Source: Sphaerolaimus hirsutus (Eukaryota > Nematoda > Chromadorea > Monhysterida > Sphaerolaimidae). From it: a stretch of DNA of 64,000 nucleotides. This document shows positions 25,589 to 36,126 of this stretch, piece by piece. The translations under genes were made by a program, and so were the position numbers. The stretch's first letter is position 1. Each line of letters starts with the position of its first letter. Under the pieces are notes generated by a model. The model saw only the letters and a program-made list of their open reading frames with translations, had not been told where the DNA came from and did no database searches. The stretch is taken from assembly GCA_964036195.1 (NCBI GenBank), contig OZ038457.1, positions 24,066,787-24,130,786 of the forward strand, given 5' to 3'.

Positions 25589-25793
25589 GCAGTCCCAAGC
25601 CCTGTAAAGTGTAAAGTAAAGTGTCAAATGTAAAGTAAAGTGTCAAATGTAAAGTCAAATGCAAAGTAAAAAGTCAATTGTCATGCAAAGTTCAGTAATA
25701 AAATCTTTTCTTTGTTGTTTTGATTGACACTTTACTTTGCATTTGACTTTTCATTTGACACTTTACTTTACACTTTACAGGGACTGCCCCCTG
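25589..25793. mobile_element. TGTAAAG-word inverted-repeat element
   Basis: Ends are GGCAGTCCCAAGCCCTGTAA and TTTACAGGGACTGCC, with arms of AAAGTGTCAAATG words in inverse order. The central part is shared with the inner element at 6123-6342. Confidence 0.65.
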
Positions 25794-25799
25794 GAAAGT

Positions 25800-27600
25800 A
25801 CAAAGTCAAGTGTAAAATGTCATGTAAAATGTCATACACATTGGTAAATCGTCATGTAAAATGTGAAAAGTTCTGAAAAAAATCTTTTACATTTTAATGT
25901 TTGGAATAAAATCTAACCTTTGACCAGAAAACATCAACAAAATATATGCATCTGTCAAAATTTCCGAACCACCCCCCATTGTGGCCGAGACAAGATTTCA
26001 CATTCCCCTGCACCAGACAGAGTTCAATTTGCATAAGCTGTCATTTGCACACTTCTCATCATTTACTATGGAGTTCCGCACTAGCAAACCGTGACTTGAC
26101 TATAAATTTACACTCTGAAGTCTGAATGTAGGTATTTAAAATACAAAATGGTAAAAAAGTTGAAATCTGACTATGTTTGAAAAAAACGGAAATTCGATAA
26201 GCCATTTTAGAAGAAAAAAAACTTTTTTAGATGGTTTGTCAAATATCATTGGATGTGTGACATATTTACATCATGTTTTCATGTTTCAGGATAAATCCAA
26301 GTAAATGGCATGTGTAGAAATGACCTTGATTCATGATGTCTTCCTGTAAATACCTACCTACATAAATATATGAATTATATCCATTACTGCCATTAGGTCA
26401 TTTATGCATGCCATGTGCACTATATATGCCAATTAGGTGTTCATATTCATAGGTACACAAATAATGATTCCTTGTAAGTGATGGGAAGTTGTTCATCCCA
26501 GGGCCGTGTTCCAATTTGGCACAAACATATGTACTTTCCAGAAAAAAAGTGTTTCAAAATAAATAATATCCAAATACCCAAATACATACATTTTCATGAA
26601 TAATTTGAAGAGATGCAAATCTGATCTTCAATGTAAAATAAATATTTTTAGGTATATATGAAATACCGTCACTTCCTCAATTTCTTTTTAAAATATTATT
26701 TTTGCTATTATACCATCACAATGTTATAATAAATATAAGCAACCATTATATTTATCCTTTTATCCTATTATCCATCAAAATGGCGTCATATTTTCTCCTG
26801 GCACCCAAGTGGACACTTTCCTTGAGAAAATATCCCCATTAGTTCGAGACTAGTAAATTTCTGGGTCATATATTTTGCTACATTCTTCAGAGAACACTGA
26901 GTAAATCTCTCGCAAATTTTGTGTACAAATGAGTGTGTAAATAGTTAGAAATATTCATTTGTAAATATATTCATATATTTTTGTATGATTTCTTTCTCGA
27001 ATCAAATACTATATTCATTATAAACGATATTTAAATATGCATGATACAGGAAACATTTCGATAGATTTTATTTGTCAATTAAACACGATCAAAGCAATAA
27101 ATTATTATCTTAATCTGAATATTTTTTTTTCTAAAAAATCAAAATTATATTTTTCATTCTCCCATTACCCCAATTTTCATTATTATCTCTATTTTTGTGT
27201 GAAAAAATGTAAACAAAAAATAAAATGTCAAATTTTGTGACACTTTTGCAAGTCGGAAGTGTATTTATGAATATATTTAAGTATGTGTTTTACCTGTGCA
27301 AATATTTATTTGACACAATGCAAATAATGTCCATTCAATATGGTTTGTATACTTTTAACTGAGGAAAAATGTGGAATTTTGATCAATGATATTTGAAAAT
27401 ATAATGATCGTATTTCAAAGTTTTAGGAAAACTTTTCATATCACAATAATTTGTAAATACTACAGTATATAAAAGTATTTAGCTCCCTGTCCCTAGGCTA
27501 CATTCCTTGCACCAAATGTTCCATAATTATATGAATAAGGTTATGTCATCAATTTTTTTCTCACTTGTACCATTGTACTATTTACCACGAGTACTATCTA
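25800..27600. other. Gene-free AT-rich stretch
   Basis: AAATGTCATGTAAAATG words persist to about 25880. From there to 27600 I see no exon, RNA or clear terminal repeat. Confidence 0.35.
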
Positions 27601-27601
27601 T

Positions 27602-28104
27602 CAGAGTTGGAAAAACGTATTTACGTTTACCCGAAATACCCAGTTATTTGGGTATTTATATTTACGTTTACGTTTACGTTTTCCAAAAATACCATTACGT
27701 TTTGTTACGTTTTCCTGGCACAATTACCCGGGTACCAGAGAAAACGTAAAAATCGTATGGATAATGCAGAAAACCAGTGCATTTTTTAACTTTTTTTCTG
27801 ATACAATAAGTACAATTTATATTTTTGGCCAATTAGCTGTTTAATCGTTGATAAATAACATAGGTAAGCAAAAATGTGATCGTATTAGCAGAGAAATGCT
27901 TGAAATAGGAATGACAAAGGTGTTTTCCAATGCATCTGATCACGGGTTGTGCACTTCAAAGAAATTTTTACGTTTACGTTTTTTTACGTTTACCCGTGTA
28001 TTTTGAAAGTAATTTACGTTTTCAGTATTGATACTCACAATTTATAGAAGGTATTTACGTTTACGTTTACGTTTTCTGAAAATACCAGTATTTGTACAAC
28101 TCTG
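27602..28104. mobile_element. hAT element, ACGTTT-word family
   Basis: It has a perfect 8-bp duplication, CTATCTAT (27594 and 28105). Ends are CAGAGTTGGAAAAACGTATT and TTTGTACAACTCTG. Subterminal runs are TTTACGTTTACGTTTACG, with AAATACCC/GGGTATTT in between. No transposase. Confidence 0.88.
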
Positions 28105-28126
28105 CTATCTATACCGTATTGTTTTT

Positions 28127-28260
28127 ACCGTATTTCCTCGAAATACCCCCAGGGGGTTTATTTTTTCAGAGTGGAAATTTTGAGGGGGGTATTTCGGGGA
28201 GGGGGGGGGGCTTATTCGAGGGGGGTTTATTATTTCGCCAGAAATTTGCACGAAATTCAT
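28127..28260. mobile_element. TA-type element, left part only
   Basis: ACCGTATTTCCTCGAAATAC followed by GAGTGGAAATTTTGAGGGGG and G-run CTTATTCGAGG. The right end is missing. Confidence 0.55.
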
Positions 28261-28498
28261 AGTAAAGAGTACGCTTTTATATACTCAAAACAGCTAATCA
28301 ACGTGTCCAAGTAAGGTTTATTAAGAATAGAAATTACTTGGAAATTTATGCATTCGTTTACAGATCACTTCACATAATTTCTGTCTGGCCCCTGCCGAAC
28401 TACCGCACTTTTTGAACCTTCACAATATAACAACTTTATATTGAAATATACATGCTCACAATTTATCAAAGCTTTCGTGTGCCTGTGTCGAAATTAAA

Positions 28499-28603
28499 AT
28501 GGCGAAAAATGCCCAGTCATTCGCAAATTTTGACCCCCAGAAATTTGACAATTCATGCTGTGGATACATACAACTTATCAATTTAAATATAAAATATATT
28601 CAG
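28499..28603 (+). CDS. Candidate start exon, unidentified gene
   Basis: The ATG sits in a favourable context (TTAAAATGG). It opens 35 codons that end exactly at a consensus donor, ATTCAG|GTAATT, in phase 0. The peptide begins MAKNAQSFANFDPQKFDNSC and ends CGYIQLINLNIKYIQ. It has no signal peptide. I do not recognise it and found no following exon. The upstream 120 bases are not repeat-like and could be a 5' UTR. It lies 3 kb before the GDNF-receptor-like exons, but nothing connects the two. Confidence 0.35.
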
Positions 28604-29970
28604 GTAATTTACTTTTTTAAGCATTTGCATGGCGTCTGCAAACAAAACTTGAACGTGCAAATGGTAAATATATCTGTGATTTTCTGGAATTTCGATTGGT
28701 CATTGGTAGGTGCCGCTCATAGACACTGGAAAAATCCCTGTAATATGTAAAATGTCATGCAAAGTAGCAAAAGTCATGTAAAATGCCCTGGTAAATGTTG
28801 AATGTCAGGTAAGGTGTCAAAAGTCATGCAAATTCCTGGAAAATGTCAACTGTCGTCAAAGTGTCAAAAGTTATGTATAATTTCACGAAAAATTTGGAGA
28901 AGAAAAACTGGTAAAATCTGGAAAATTTTGCACAATTAAAGAGGGTGTGTTACTTGACTTCTGACAATTATCATGACGTTTGACATTTTACATGACTATT
29001 CACACTTTTCTCTATGACATTTGTCATGTTCCAGGACATTTTACGAGACTTTTTACAATTATCGTGACATTTTACATGTTTTGCAATTTGCACCGGAGCC
29101 CTGAATGCGCTCAATGATACTAAAATTGATCGACAGAAAATACGCTCTTTATTGACAGGTCATTAACCAATCATTCGATTTTTCATATAGGTATATTTTT
29201 AATGTTCCCTGTATTTTACGCACATTATTAATCCAATCTTTCAATTTGTAAGGTATATGCGAAACCATTTGTAAATGTGTTCACGCATAAGATACATCTA
29301 TGGCACCAGAAATGGATAATTTGTGAAAGGTAGTTTTCTGTCACTACCGGTAGTGCGGAAGCATTTTTGAACGCGTTCCCATATCACGGAAGTGCAGTTC
29401 ATTTTATCGGAAATTTCACACAGAAACGTTGGAAAAGGAAATGAATTTTGACCTGACCCGAACTGATCTTAAACTGAGCATAAATTATTTTTTGAAAAAT
29501 TTATAATAATGAATTCATTCCGCACATATTTCTAGGGTAAATTTGTAAATTTTTGTTCTCACGGAAATGACATAAACGAGCATACTCGATCCGATAGCCG
29601 ATATAATTTTATGGGTAGTTTACAGTGGATTTTATTTACGCTACCCATCTGAATAAAGAACCTCCTTTAAGGTTTTGTCTATCACAGTCTTCACACCAGT
29701 CGCAGTCCCGTACGCTGTAAAGTGTCATGTTAAGTGTCAAATGTCATGCAAAATGTCAAATGTCATGCAAAATGTCATAAATATTGGTTAAATGTCCTGC
29801 TAAATATCAAAGTTCCGTAATAATATTTTTCATTTTTATTTATTTTGTTTGACACTATTTTGCATGACATTCAACAAATTCACATGACACTTTACTTGTG
29901 TTTCAGTATTGATGCAGTCGGTTCACAACTTGTCATGCTATTTTTTCATCAAAAGCTGATAGCATTTGTG
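28604..29970. other. CATTTTACA-word element and unassigned DNA
   Basis: 28735-29100 is built from AAAATGTCATGTAAAATG words and their inverse (TGACATTTTACATG), one fold-back element. 29700-29905 is a second, shorter block. The rest is without features. Confidence 0.4.
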
Positions 29971-30091
29971 TACCGTATTTCTTTGAAATACCCCCCGGGG
30001 GTGATTGTTTCATAGTGCTCCCGAGAGGGGGGGGGGGTTAAACGAGGGGGGGGTATTTCGAGGGGGGGGGGTATTTCGAGGAAATACGGTA
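29971..30091. mobile_element. TA-type miniature element, internally deleted
   Basis: Both ends are present (ACCGTATTTCTTTGAAATAC and GAGGAAATACGGT, TA-flanked) but only 120 bp long. The interior between the C/G-rich arms is gone. Confidence 0.75.
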
Positions 30092-30880
30092 ACTGTAAAG
30101 CATGCGGTCCGGTTTCTACAATATTGTATTTTTCTAGCAGAGCTCAATTCCGCACTTGTCAAGTGTGATGTATCAAGAAATGCCACAAAATTCCATGTCA
30201 AAATTCAACTAAAATCATGTCGCATTAACTACCACTTTTCTGTCGTTTTTACAATGCCCCTTGATTATGAGAAATGTGTATTTTAACATAAAATTATTTC
30301 GAACACGCGACAGTAACGAAAAAAGTGTGCCATTTTGATTTTAAATTGTAGTAGTCTCTGTGGAATTCATTCGTTTCTGTACATATGTTTACAATAGAGA
30401 TTTTTATCTCGACAGACCGATTTAAATTGAGGCTATCGTGCCATTACAGATGTAGATTTCTGATATATTTGCAATTGAATTTAACATTTTTTAACCTAAT
30501 TTTCCCCCGCAGATTTATACGATGTGATCGAGAATGTCTCGAAAATTCTAAAAATGATTTAAAATCAACTAAAAAATCAGGCTATGATGTAGAGACATAC
30601 TCAAAATCAGTATAATATCATTTGAGCATGCGGCCATGCAACAGAATTCACTTGGATGTCTTGCGGCACTTTCCTGGATGTCTAGCGCCAATGTTGATGT
30701 TTACTGATACACTGATTTTTTACCAATGGCTTTTGATGTCTAATGTGCTAACTACAGTACTGATTGGTGTCGGTGGACAAGATGTTGCAAATCCGATGTG
30801 AGTAAATTTTTTTATTGGTGCGCACCGACTAGTTTATTAGTGAAATTGTAAAAAGAGTAAATTTTTAAATCAGCTCCGTG
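30092..30880. other. Unassigned DNA upstream of the GFR-like exons
   Basis: A good pyrimidine tract and acceptor at 30512 (TTTTCCCCCGCAG) open a short Cys-containing frame, but no compatible donor is evident. Nothing else is visible. Confidence 0.3.
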
Positions 30881-30986
30881 TGCATTTGATTACGCTGGAA
30901 TGAGTTATTCTTAATGAACCTACTTCCAGTAAACTCAAATAAGATTATAAAGTTTATTTATGGGTTAACTAAATTTTAGTTCTCTG

Positions 30987-31391
30987 TAACGATGGCATAC
31001 CCTCCAGAAAAAAGTATTTAAATTTTTAAGTGTTTTTTCTGAAATGACTTTTCGAATTTTCGAATTTTTTGGTAGTTTTAGATTTTTTCTAATAGTTTTC
31101 GAATTTTTTTATTCAAAACTTAATTGAACTCGGAACTGAACGTTTTACATCTTTATTGCAGCTCAGACACACCACAAGTCAATTGTCAATTGATTTAGAA
31201 CGTTGAACTTAAGAATACATATCAATGCCTCGAATCACCTAAAAAAAATTCGAGAAGTCTTTTCGAATCTTTTGAAAAATCGATTTTTATGTATTTTTCT
31301 CACCGCATGCTCAAAAATTCGAAAAGTCCAAAAAAATTTGAAAATTTGAAAACGTTTTCGAATTTTAGAATCTTTTTTTTTCCCATCGTTA
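30987..31391. mobile_element. hAT element, TTCGAATTTT-word family
   Basis: Ends are TAACGATGGCATACCCTCC and TTTTTCCCATCGTTA. Flanking 8-mers GTTCTCTG (30979) and GTTCACTG (31392) match at 7 of 8. The body is TTTTCGAATTTTCGAATTTT words and inverse. It lies just upstream of the first visible GFR-like exon. Confidence 0.78.
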
Positions 31392-31555
31392 GTTCACTGT
31401 CAGTAAACTAGTGTGTGCAGTCGCATTGCCATTGTGTGTGAATAAAAAATCAACAACAAACCCCCCCCCCCCATCAGGCATCCCCAGTCAACTCAAAACA
31501 GCCAATTATCAGCTCAATTAGCCCACTGCACAAATCAAAAAACCAACTGTGACAG

Positions 31556-31706
31556 GTCCACATCTTGCGTTCATAGAATCGCATACATGCACGCAGTTTG
31601 TGCAAGGAGGCCTTGTTCAAGTTTGTGTAAAAATGCAGTTGTCAATTTGTTGGAAGACGAATTGGGGGTGGAGGTGTTGATGACCGATTTGAGCTGCTTG
31701 CCCAAA
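31556..31706 (+). CDS. GDNF-receptor-like gene, first visible exon (cysteine module)
   Basis: This internal exon follows the acceptor ACTGTGACAG. It begins with one base that completes a codon from an unseen upstream exon. The frame gives about 50 residues with cysteines in the order C-x11-C-x4-C-x3-C, then a helix-like stretch (LCKNAVVNLLEDELGVEV) and a further C. That spacing, C-x3-C followed by a Leu-rich helix and a Cys, is typical of the GDNF-receptor/GAS1 module. The family comprises cell-surface co-receptors, usually GPI-anchored. The donor is uncertain: 31706 (AAA|GTGGAT) and 31733 (TCT|GTGATT) both leave phase 0, which the next exon requires. Family assignment rests on cysteine pattern and exon chaining, not on a database match. 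Exons upstream, including any signal peptide, were not found. Confidence 0.68.
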
Positions 31707-31770
31707 GTGGATTTTTTGAGTTGTTTTTTTTCTGTGATTTTTTGTTGGCTAGTGATGTAAAGTGATACAC

Positions 31771-31915
31771 TTGTGATGTAAAAGCGCCATGGAGCTCTTG
31801 GCGCTTGGCACAATTTTGCTGTGGCGCTATTGGCGCTTGGCGCTATTTTTTAAATAGTGCCATTGAAACTTGGCGCTGGAGGTGAAAAAGTGCCCTGGCG
31901 CAATTTACATCACTA
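31771..31915. mobile_element. Short AGCGCC-word hAT element in a GFR-like intron
   Basis: Ends are TTGTGATGTAAAAGCGCC and GGCGCAATTTACATCACTA. Flanks TGATACAC and CCATACAC match at 6 of 8. The 145-bp body is GGCGCT words. Confidence 0.6.
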
Positions 31916-32102
31916 CCATACACAAACTAGTTTTCAACTGAAACTGTCAATAAATCAGCTATGAATTCATTTGAGTTCATTTGCATGAATGGTGTGTCCA
32001 ACAACTACAATTGACGGATAAGTAAAATAATACGTTGTAAACACTTCTTTTGTCCTCGCCCCTAAAAAATATAAAAAAACACTTGCACTGAACTAAAAAA
32101 CA

Positions 32103-32402
32103 TAAACACCTTCCCGGTCACGTCCGGCAGCCATTTTTTGATTTCACTTCTTATATCCTATCCCCAGTTATAGGGCGCCCCCGAGGCTGAAACTTGGACG
32201 AGATATTGTCGCAACCCCCTTTTACTTCGCATGAATTGGGGGGGGGGGTGTCGCGGCGACCCCTCCCAATTCATGCGAAGTAGAGGGGGGTTGCGCCAAT
32301 ATCTCCCCCAAGTTTCAGCTTCGGGGGCGCCGTAGAACTGGGGATAGGATATAAGAAGTAAAATCAAAAAATGGCTGCCGGACGTGACCGGGAAGGTGTT
32401 TA
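32103..32402. repeat. 300-bp near-perfect palindrome in a GFR-like intron
   Basis: Left arm TAAACACCTTCCCGGTCACG pairs with right arm CGTGACCGGGAAGGTGTTTA. Pairing continues through GGCAGCCATTTTTTGATTT, CCTATCCCCAGTT and AATTCATGCGAAGTA to a small centre near 32252. No clear target duplication. It would extrude as a cruciform or form a long intronic hairpin. Confidence 0.8.
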
Positions 32403-32481
32403 CAAAGACCAAAATAATTCTCCAAAATTCTCATACATCCCTCCAAAAATTCACATTTAAAAAATTACCGCCCCCGCCCAG

Positions 32482-32633
32482 GTAAAACCCGGCCTATCAG
32501 CGTGCGATTTGCGGCCAAATGGGCCCCGCCTCCATTGCGCACTTGCGAAACACATTTGCTTATCTGATTCTGCATGTGCAAATGCTTGGGCTGCTTATCA
32601 GACCGACTGTGAATTGGTTTATAGAGATTGGAG
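32482..32633 (+). CDS. GDNF-receptor-like gene, second visible exon
   Basis: The exon lies between a C-rich acceptor (CCGCCCAG) and the donor AG|GTTAGTG. It is 152 nt long, starting in phase 0 and ending with two bases of an Arg codon. It contains CALAKHICLSDSACANAW followed by a Tyr and a further Cys. This is the hallmark first half of a GFR-alpha domain: C, a helix, C, an Asp/Ser turn, C, a helix with Tyr, C. The base composition is richer in GC than the flanking introns. It reads directly into the next exon across a 149-bp intron. This is one of the strongest coding signals in the window. Confidence 0.8.
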
Positions 32634-32782
32634 GTTAGTGAACCTTAATTTTGGAACGGTGCCAAGATTGGGAGGGGTTTGAAGACATGAGTAATTTTGG
32701 GCGCATACTTTGCGGTCCGTCGAGTATACATAATTATCACACATAACTATAACTAATTATCACAATAACTATAACTTTCCAG

Positions 32783-32897
32783 GTGCACAGAGCATTGTCA
32801 CAATTTACTCAATATTGCACTTGACACAACATCTGGGAAAGCTCTGAGAAATTGCACATGTTGGCCAGGTGATGACAAATGTCACAAATTAAGTCAG
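32783..32897 (+). CDS. GDNF-receptor-like gene, third visible exon
   Basis: The acceptor is AACTTTCCAG and the donor CAG|GTTCGT. The first base completes the Arg codon of the previous exon, then 38 codons follow, ending in phase 0. The protein contains CTEHCHNLLNIALDTTSG and then an RNCTCW-x4-DKC segment. C-x3-C, helix, Gly, Leu, C-x-C, acidic pair, C is the second half of a GFR-alpha domain. With the preceding exon it completes one module. There is a possible N-glycosylation site (NCT). The next exon fits in phase 0 across a 2.8-kb intron filled by three nested insertions. Confidence 0.8.
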
Positions 32898-33438
32898 GTT
32901 CGTTTGAAGTATTTTTTTAATGACATTTATTTTGTTAGGAACTTGCCAACATGGGAATATAAATAGGTAAATAAATATGCCGATTCATCACTTCATTTTC
33001 TTTGCTATTTATCAAAACATATTCTATGAATAGAATGTGTTAGGCCCCTTTTACACCTTTTTTCTGTGACGACTAACGATGGCAAACCCTCCGAAAAAAA
33101 GTATTTAAAGTTCTAAGTGTTTTTTCCAAAGTGAATTTTCGAATTTTCGAATCTTTTTGGGCAATTTTCGAATTTTTTGGGGTAGTTTTTGTATTTTTTA
33201 AAATAATTTTCGAATTTTCTTGGAGAATTATTGAATTTTAACCTTTGAATGCCATATTCATATAGTTTTGATTGGTTGGATCACTTTTTAACTAACCATA
33301 AATACCCCCACCCCCTAGAATTAGCCCCCCCCCTCAAAATACCACCGGGTCTGAATGTGCACTCTGAAAAAATAAACTCCCTACGAGGAAATACAGTATT
33401 CACTGTAATTTGGCTTTGTTTAGTCAATTTTACACAAA

Positions 33439-33847
33439 TACCATATTTCCTCAAATTACCCCCATGGGGTATATTTTTCAAATTGAAAATTTTGAGTGGG
33501 GAGGGGTATTTATTAGGGGGTTTATTATTTTGTCAGGAATTTTTTGAAATCCCAGTACGAAATTTGGGGTAATTTGTTGTTTGTAACGACACAGACGTCG
33601 AAAATGCAACAAAAACCACCATGTATAAGAGTCTACACACTTTAATAAGTATGTAGATGGTAAAAACCATGTTCTAACGTAACACAGTCGTTGTTTTTAC
33701 TGTGTGTTATGCACAAACGGCACCTTTTGTCATTTACGTTCTCTTTACAGTCAATTTGGGTGGTATACTTCGAGGGGGGGTATTAATTCATTCTCCCCAC
33801 TGTGAGGGGGTGTATTTCGAGGGGGAGTATTTGGATGAAATATGGTA
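33439..33847. mobile_element. TA-type miniature element
   Basis: Ends are ACCATATTTCCTCAAATTAC and GATGAAATATGGT, TA-flanked. The interior (AACCACCATGTATAAGAGTC, GTAGATGGTAAAAACCATG) belongs to the same family as 36127. A second partial copy lies at 33293-33392. Confidence 0.68.
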
Positions 33848-34194
33848 TACTCGGCGTACGTGACACTCTGCCCTCACACTGATTTATGTCTCGTGTTGGA
33901 AGCGTGCCAATGATTATTAAATCATACGATTTCCGTAAAAATATGAAAAAAATTCATCGATGTGAATATGTTAGTGAATAACATTATTACAACAAAAAAG
34001 ATTGTCATCTTTTTATGAAACTCGGACGCGTTAACCATCGTTGGCACACTTCCAGCGGGAACCACGCGTGCAGGGTGTAAAGTAACCGGAGTATAAGTTT
34101 GCCATTTTTCAGAGCATTTTCCATGATGTTGACACTTTGCACTTTGCATGACATTTTACATTCTACAGGGCATTTTACTGACTCTGGAACAGGA

Positions 34195-34425
34195 AGTGGA
34201 CTGATGGACTTGTTGGACAGTGCTCTGTTCAACAACTTGCAACAATACCTACAACTCTATACCAATTTTTTTTCATGGAGTTCAATACCAAATTCGTCTG
34301 TTTCAGCAGAAGTAGCTCAACTGCTCAACAAAACAGTAGAGCACCAAGTTCAGTATGCTGGGTGCATTCATCGATGGATCTGTAGTGTTCGCTTCGCCGC
34401 GGACACCATTTCAATGCTTTTATGA
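34195..34425 (+). other. Open frame inside a transposon, not assigned
   Basis: An open frame with plausible composition (FNNLQQYLQLYTNFF, VAQLLNKTVEHQVQYAGC) ends at TGA 34425. It could be a captured or former exon. It lies inside the hAT element 33074-35254 and does not fit the phase chain of the GFR-like gene, which joins 32897 to 35698 directly. Confidence 0.25.
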
Positions 34426-34518
34426 CATTTTTCTTCATTAAATTACTCATTTTCAGATGCATTTCATATCAATTGTTGATTGAATTATCAAATTTAATGT
34501 GAGAATGCGTGTTGTGGC

Positions 34519-35059
34519 TAGGGTGTCAACTTTTCGTTTTCCGTTTTCCGTTTCCGCTTTCCGCAGGCAAATTTTTTTCCGTTTCCGTTTCCGTTTTCCG
34601 GCTGCTAAATTTTTTTTCTGTTTCCGTTTCCGTTTTTCCGGCTCATTTTCCGTTTTCCGGCTAAATTTTCAAATTTTCCGGCTTTTTTAAATTTTCTGGT
34701 TCAATTGTCTGTTTTTCCAACTTTTTTTCCACTTTCTAGCTCAATTTTATGTTTTCTGTTGTAGCCAAACTGGTAAACATGCATGCAGGTTCTCTATTAT
34801 GTGATTTTTTATATTTCTAGTGAGATTTCTGTAAATTTTTTTATTTCTGGGTAAATTTCAGCGAATTTTTTTCCGTTTCTGGCAAAATTTCAGCAAATTT
34901 TTCCGTATCCGTTTCCGTTTTCCGGCCTTTCATTTTTCCGTTTTCCGTTTTCCGGCAAGTGCCAAAATTTTTCCGTTTCCGTTTCCGTTTTCCGGCAAGT
35001 GCCAAAATTTTTCCGTTTCCGTTTCCGTTTTCCGCCAAAAAGTTTTTGTTGACACCCTA
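34519..35059. mobile_element. hAT element, CCGTTTTC-word family
   Basis: It has a perfect 8-bp duplication, GTTGTGGC (34511 and 35060). Ends are TAGGGTGTCAACTTTTCG and AAAGTTTTTGTTGACACCCTA. The body is TTCCGTTTCCGTTTTCCGGC words in the same direction throughout. It is the same family as 52092-52695, in the opposite orientation. Confidence 0.88.
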
Positions 35060-35697
35060 GTTGTGGCCTTGAATTCCCTGAAAAATTCGAAAAGTATTTT
35101 CGAATTTTCGAATTTATGAATTTTCGAATTTTTTGAAAAAAAAATCGATTTTTAAGTGTTTTCTCTAAGGGTGAAATAAAAATTCGAAAATTCTGAAAAA
35201 ATTCGAAAATTCGAAAATGTTTTCGAATTTTCGAATCTTTTTTTGCCATCGTTAGTGACGACTTCGACAACATGAAAAAGTTCAATAATTCAAGTAAAAA
35301 TCCATATTCATTAGATAAAATGGCCGTTGCAAAAAATTTTTGCCATTGTCGGAGCCCGACAGATGGCGACAACGGCAAATTTTTTCAAACGTCTACAACT
35401 CATGAACGACAAGCACGATTCATCTGCAATTTGACATGCATATACGCCTAGGTGGTATGTATACTTGGATATTTTATTTTATGAATATGGATCTTTTTAT
35501 TTGAATTACTGAACTTTTTCATGTTGTCGGAGTCGTCACAGTAAAAGGGTGTAAAAGGGGTCTTAGAGTGCGCAGACATGTCTTCTTCACTCACTATTGC
35601 CACATGTTTTTATAACGCAACACGTATTCATTCACAAAGAAAAATTATTAGAAAATTCTACTCTCCGTATCCTAAAAACTATTTCCCAAATTTCCAG

Positions 35698-36013
35698 CAA
35701 ACTATTTCATCATGTCTGAGCTACACATCGACAACTACAACAACCACAACTACAACTACAACCACCAAAAACAAAGGCAAAAACACGCCGAACATTATCC
35801 AACCACAGTATTTTGCAAATGCGAATTCGCAATCTGCAAATGCAAATACAAATGGAAATTCAGCGCTATTGGTGCCATATGGGAGGGAGTCGTTTTCGCC
35901 CGGACAACTCGGCCAAAATGGAGAAATTTTAGAGGGGAATAGAATTGAATTGCCCGATAAAAATGGAAATGGGATTGGAGAGAATAGTGGAGAGTTTTCA
36001 GCTACTGATGGAG
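35698..36013 (+). CDS. GDNF-receptor-like gene, Thr/Asn-rich stalk exon
   Basis: The acceptor is AAATTTCCAG and the donor GGAG|GTATATGG. The exon is 316 nt long, starting in phase 0 and ending in phase 1. It encodes 105 residues of low-complexity hydrophilic sequence: a run of about 12 threonines (ACA/ACT/ACC repeats near 35731-35770), then Asn-, Ser- and Gly-rich stretches with several acidic residues. There is one Cys near the start. Such a segment looks like a disordered, possibly O-glycosylated stalk between the cysteine modules and the membrane anchor. An upstream in-frame ATG at 35578 makes the frame appear to be a 156-residue open frame, but the chain of phases argues for the splice acceptor instead. 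Confidence 0.7.
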
Positions 36014-36126
36014 GTATATGGTTTGGAATTTTCCGATTTATTGAGTAAATTTATTCAGGGGATCAATTTAGCTGTAAATACATCATCAACTGCCGAGTTT
36101 CGAAAAAAATCCCCGGGTAAACGATG

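Larger units (their letters stand above)
33074..35254. mobile_element. hAT element, TTCGAATTTT-word family, 2.2 kb
   Basis: It has a perfect 8-bp duplication, GTGACGAC (33066 and 35255). Ends are TAACGATGGCAAACCCTCC and TTTTTTTGCCATCGTTA. Subterminal words are ATTTTCGAATTTTCGAA. Inside are TA-type elements (33293-33392 and 33439-33847), the repeat of 23075-23290, an unassigned open frame at 34195-34425 and a nested hAT at 34519. Confidence 0.85.
33041..35565. mobile_element. Outer inverted-repeat element, split by a nested hAT
   Basis: Left end TAGGCCCCTTTTACACC...CTGTGACGAC; right end GTCGTCACAGTAAAAGGG ending GGTGTAAAAGGGGTCTTA. After removing the nested 33074-35254 insertion the two halves form one short palindromic element of about 340 bp. 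It sits in the GFR-like intron 32898-35697. Confidence 0.6.

Noticed and set aside
30513-30600. Possible upstream exon of the GDNF-receptor-like gene after TTTCCCCCGCAG
   Set aside because: The acceptor is good, but no donor leaves phase 2 as required by the exon at 31556, and similarity to the module is weak.
34499-35378. Phe/Arg-rich and Lys/Glu-rich frames on both strands
   Set aside because: They are produced by the CCGTTT word array of the hAT at 34519.
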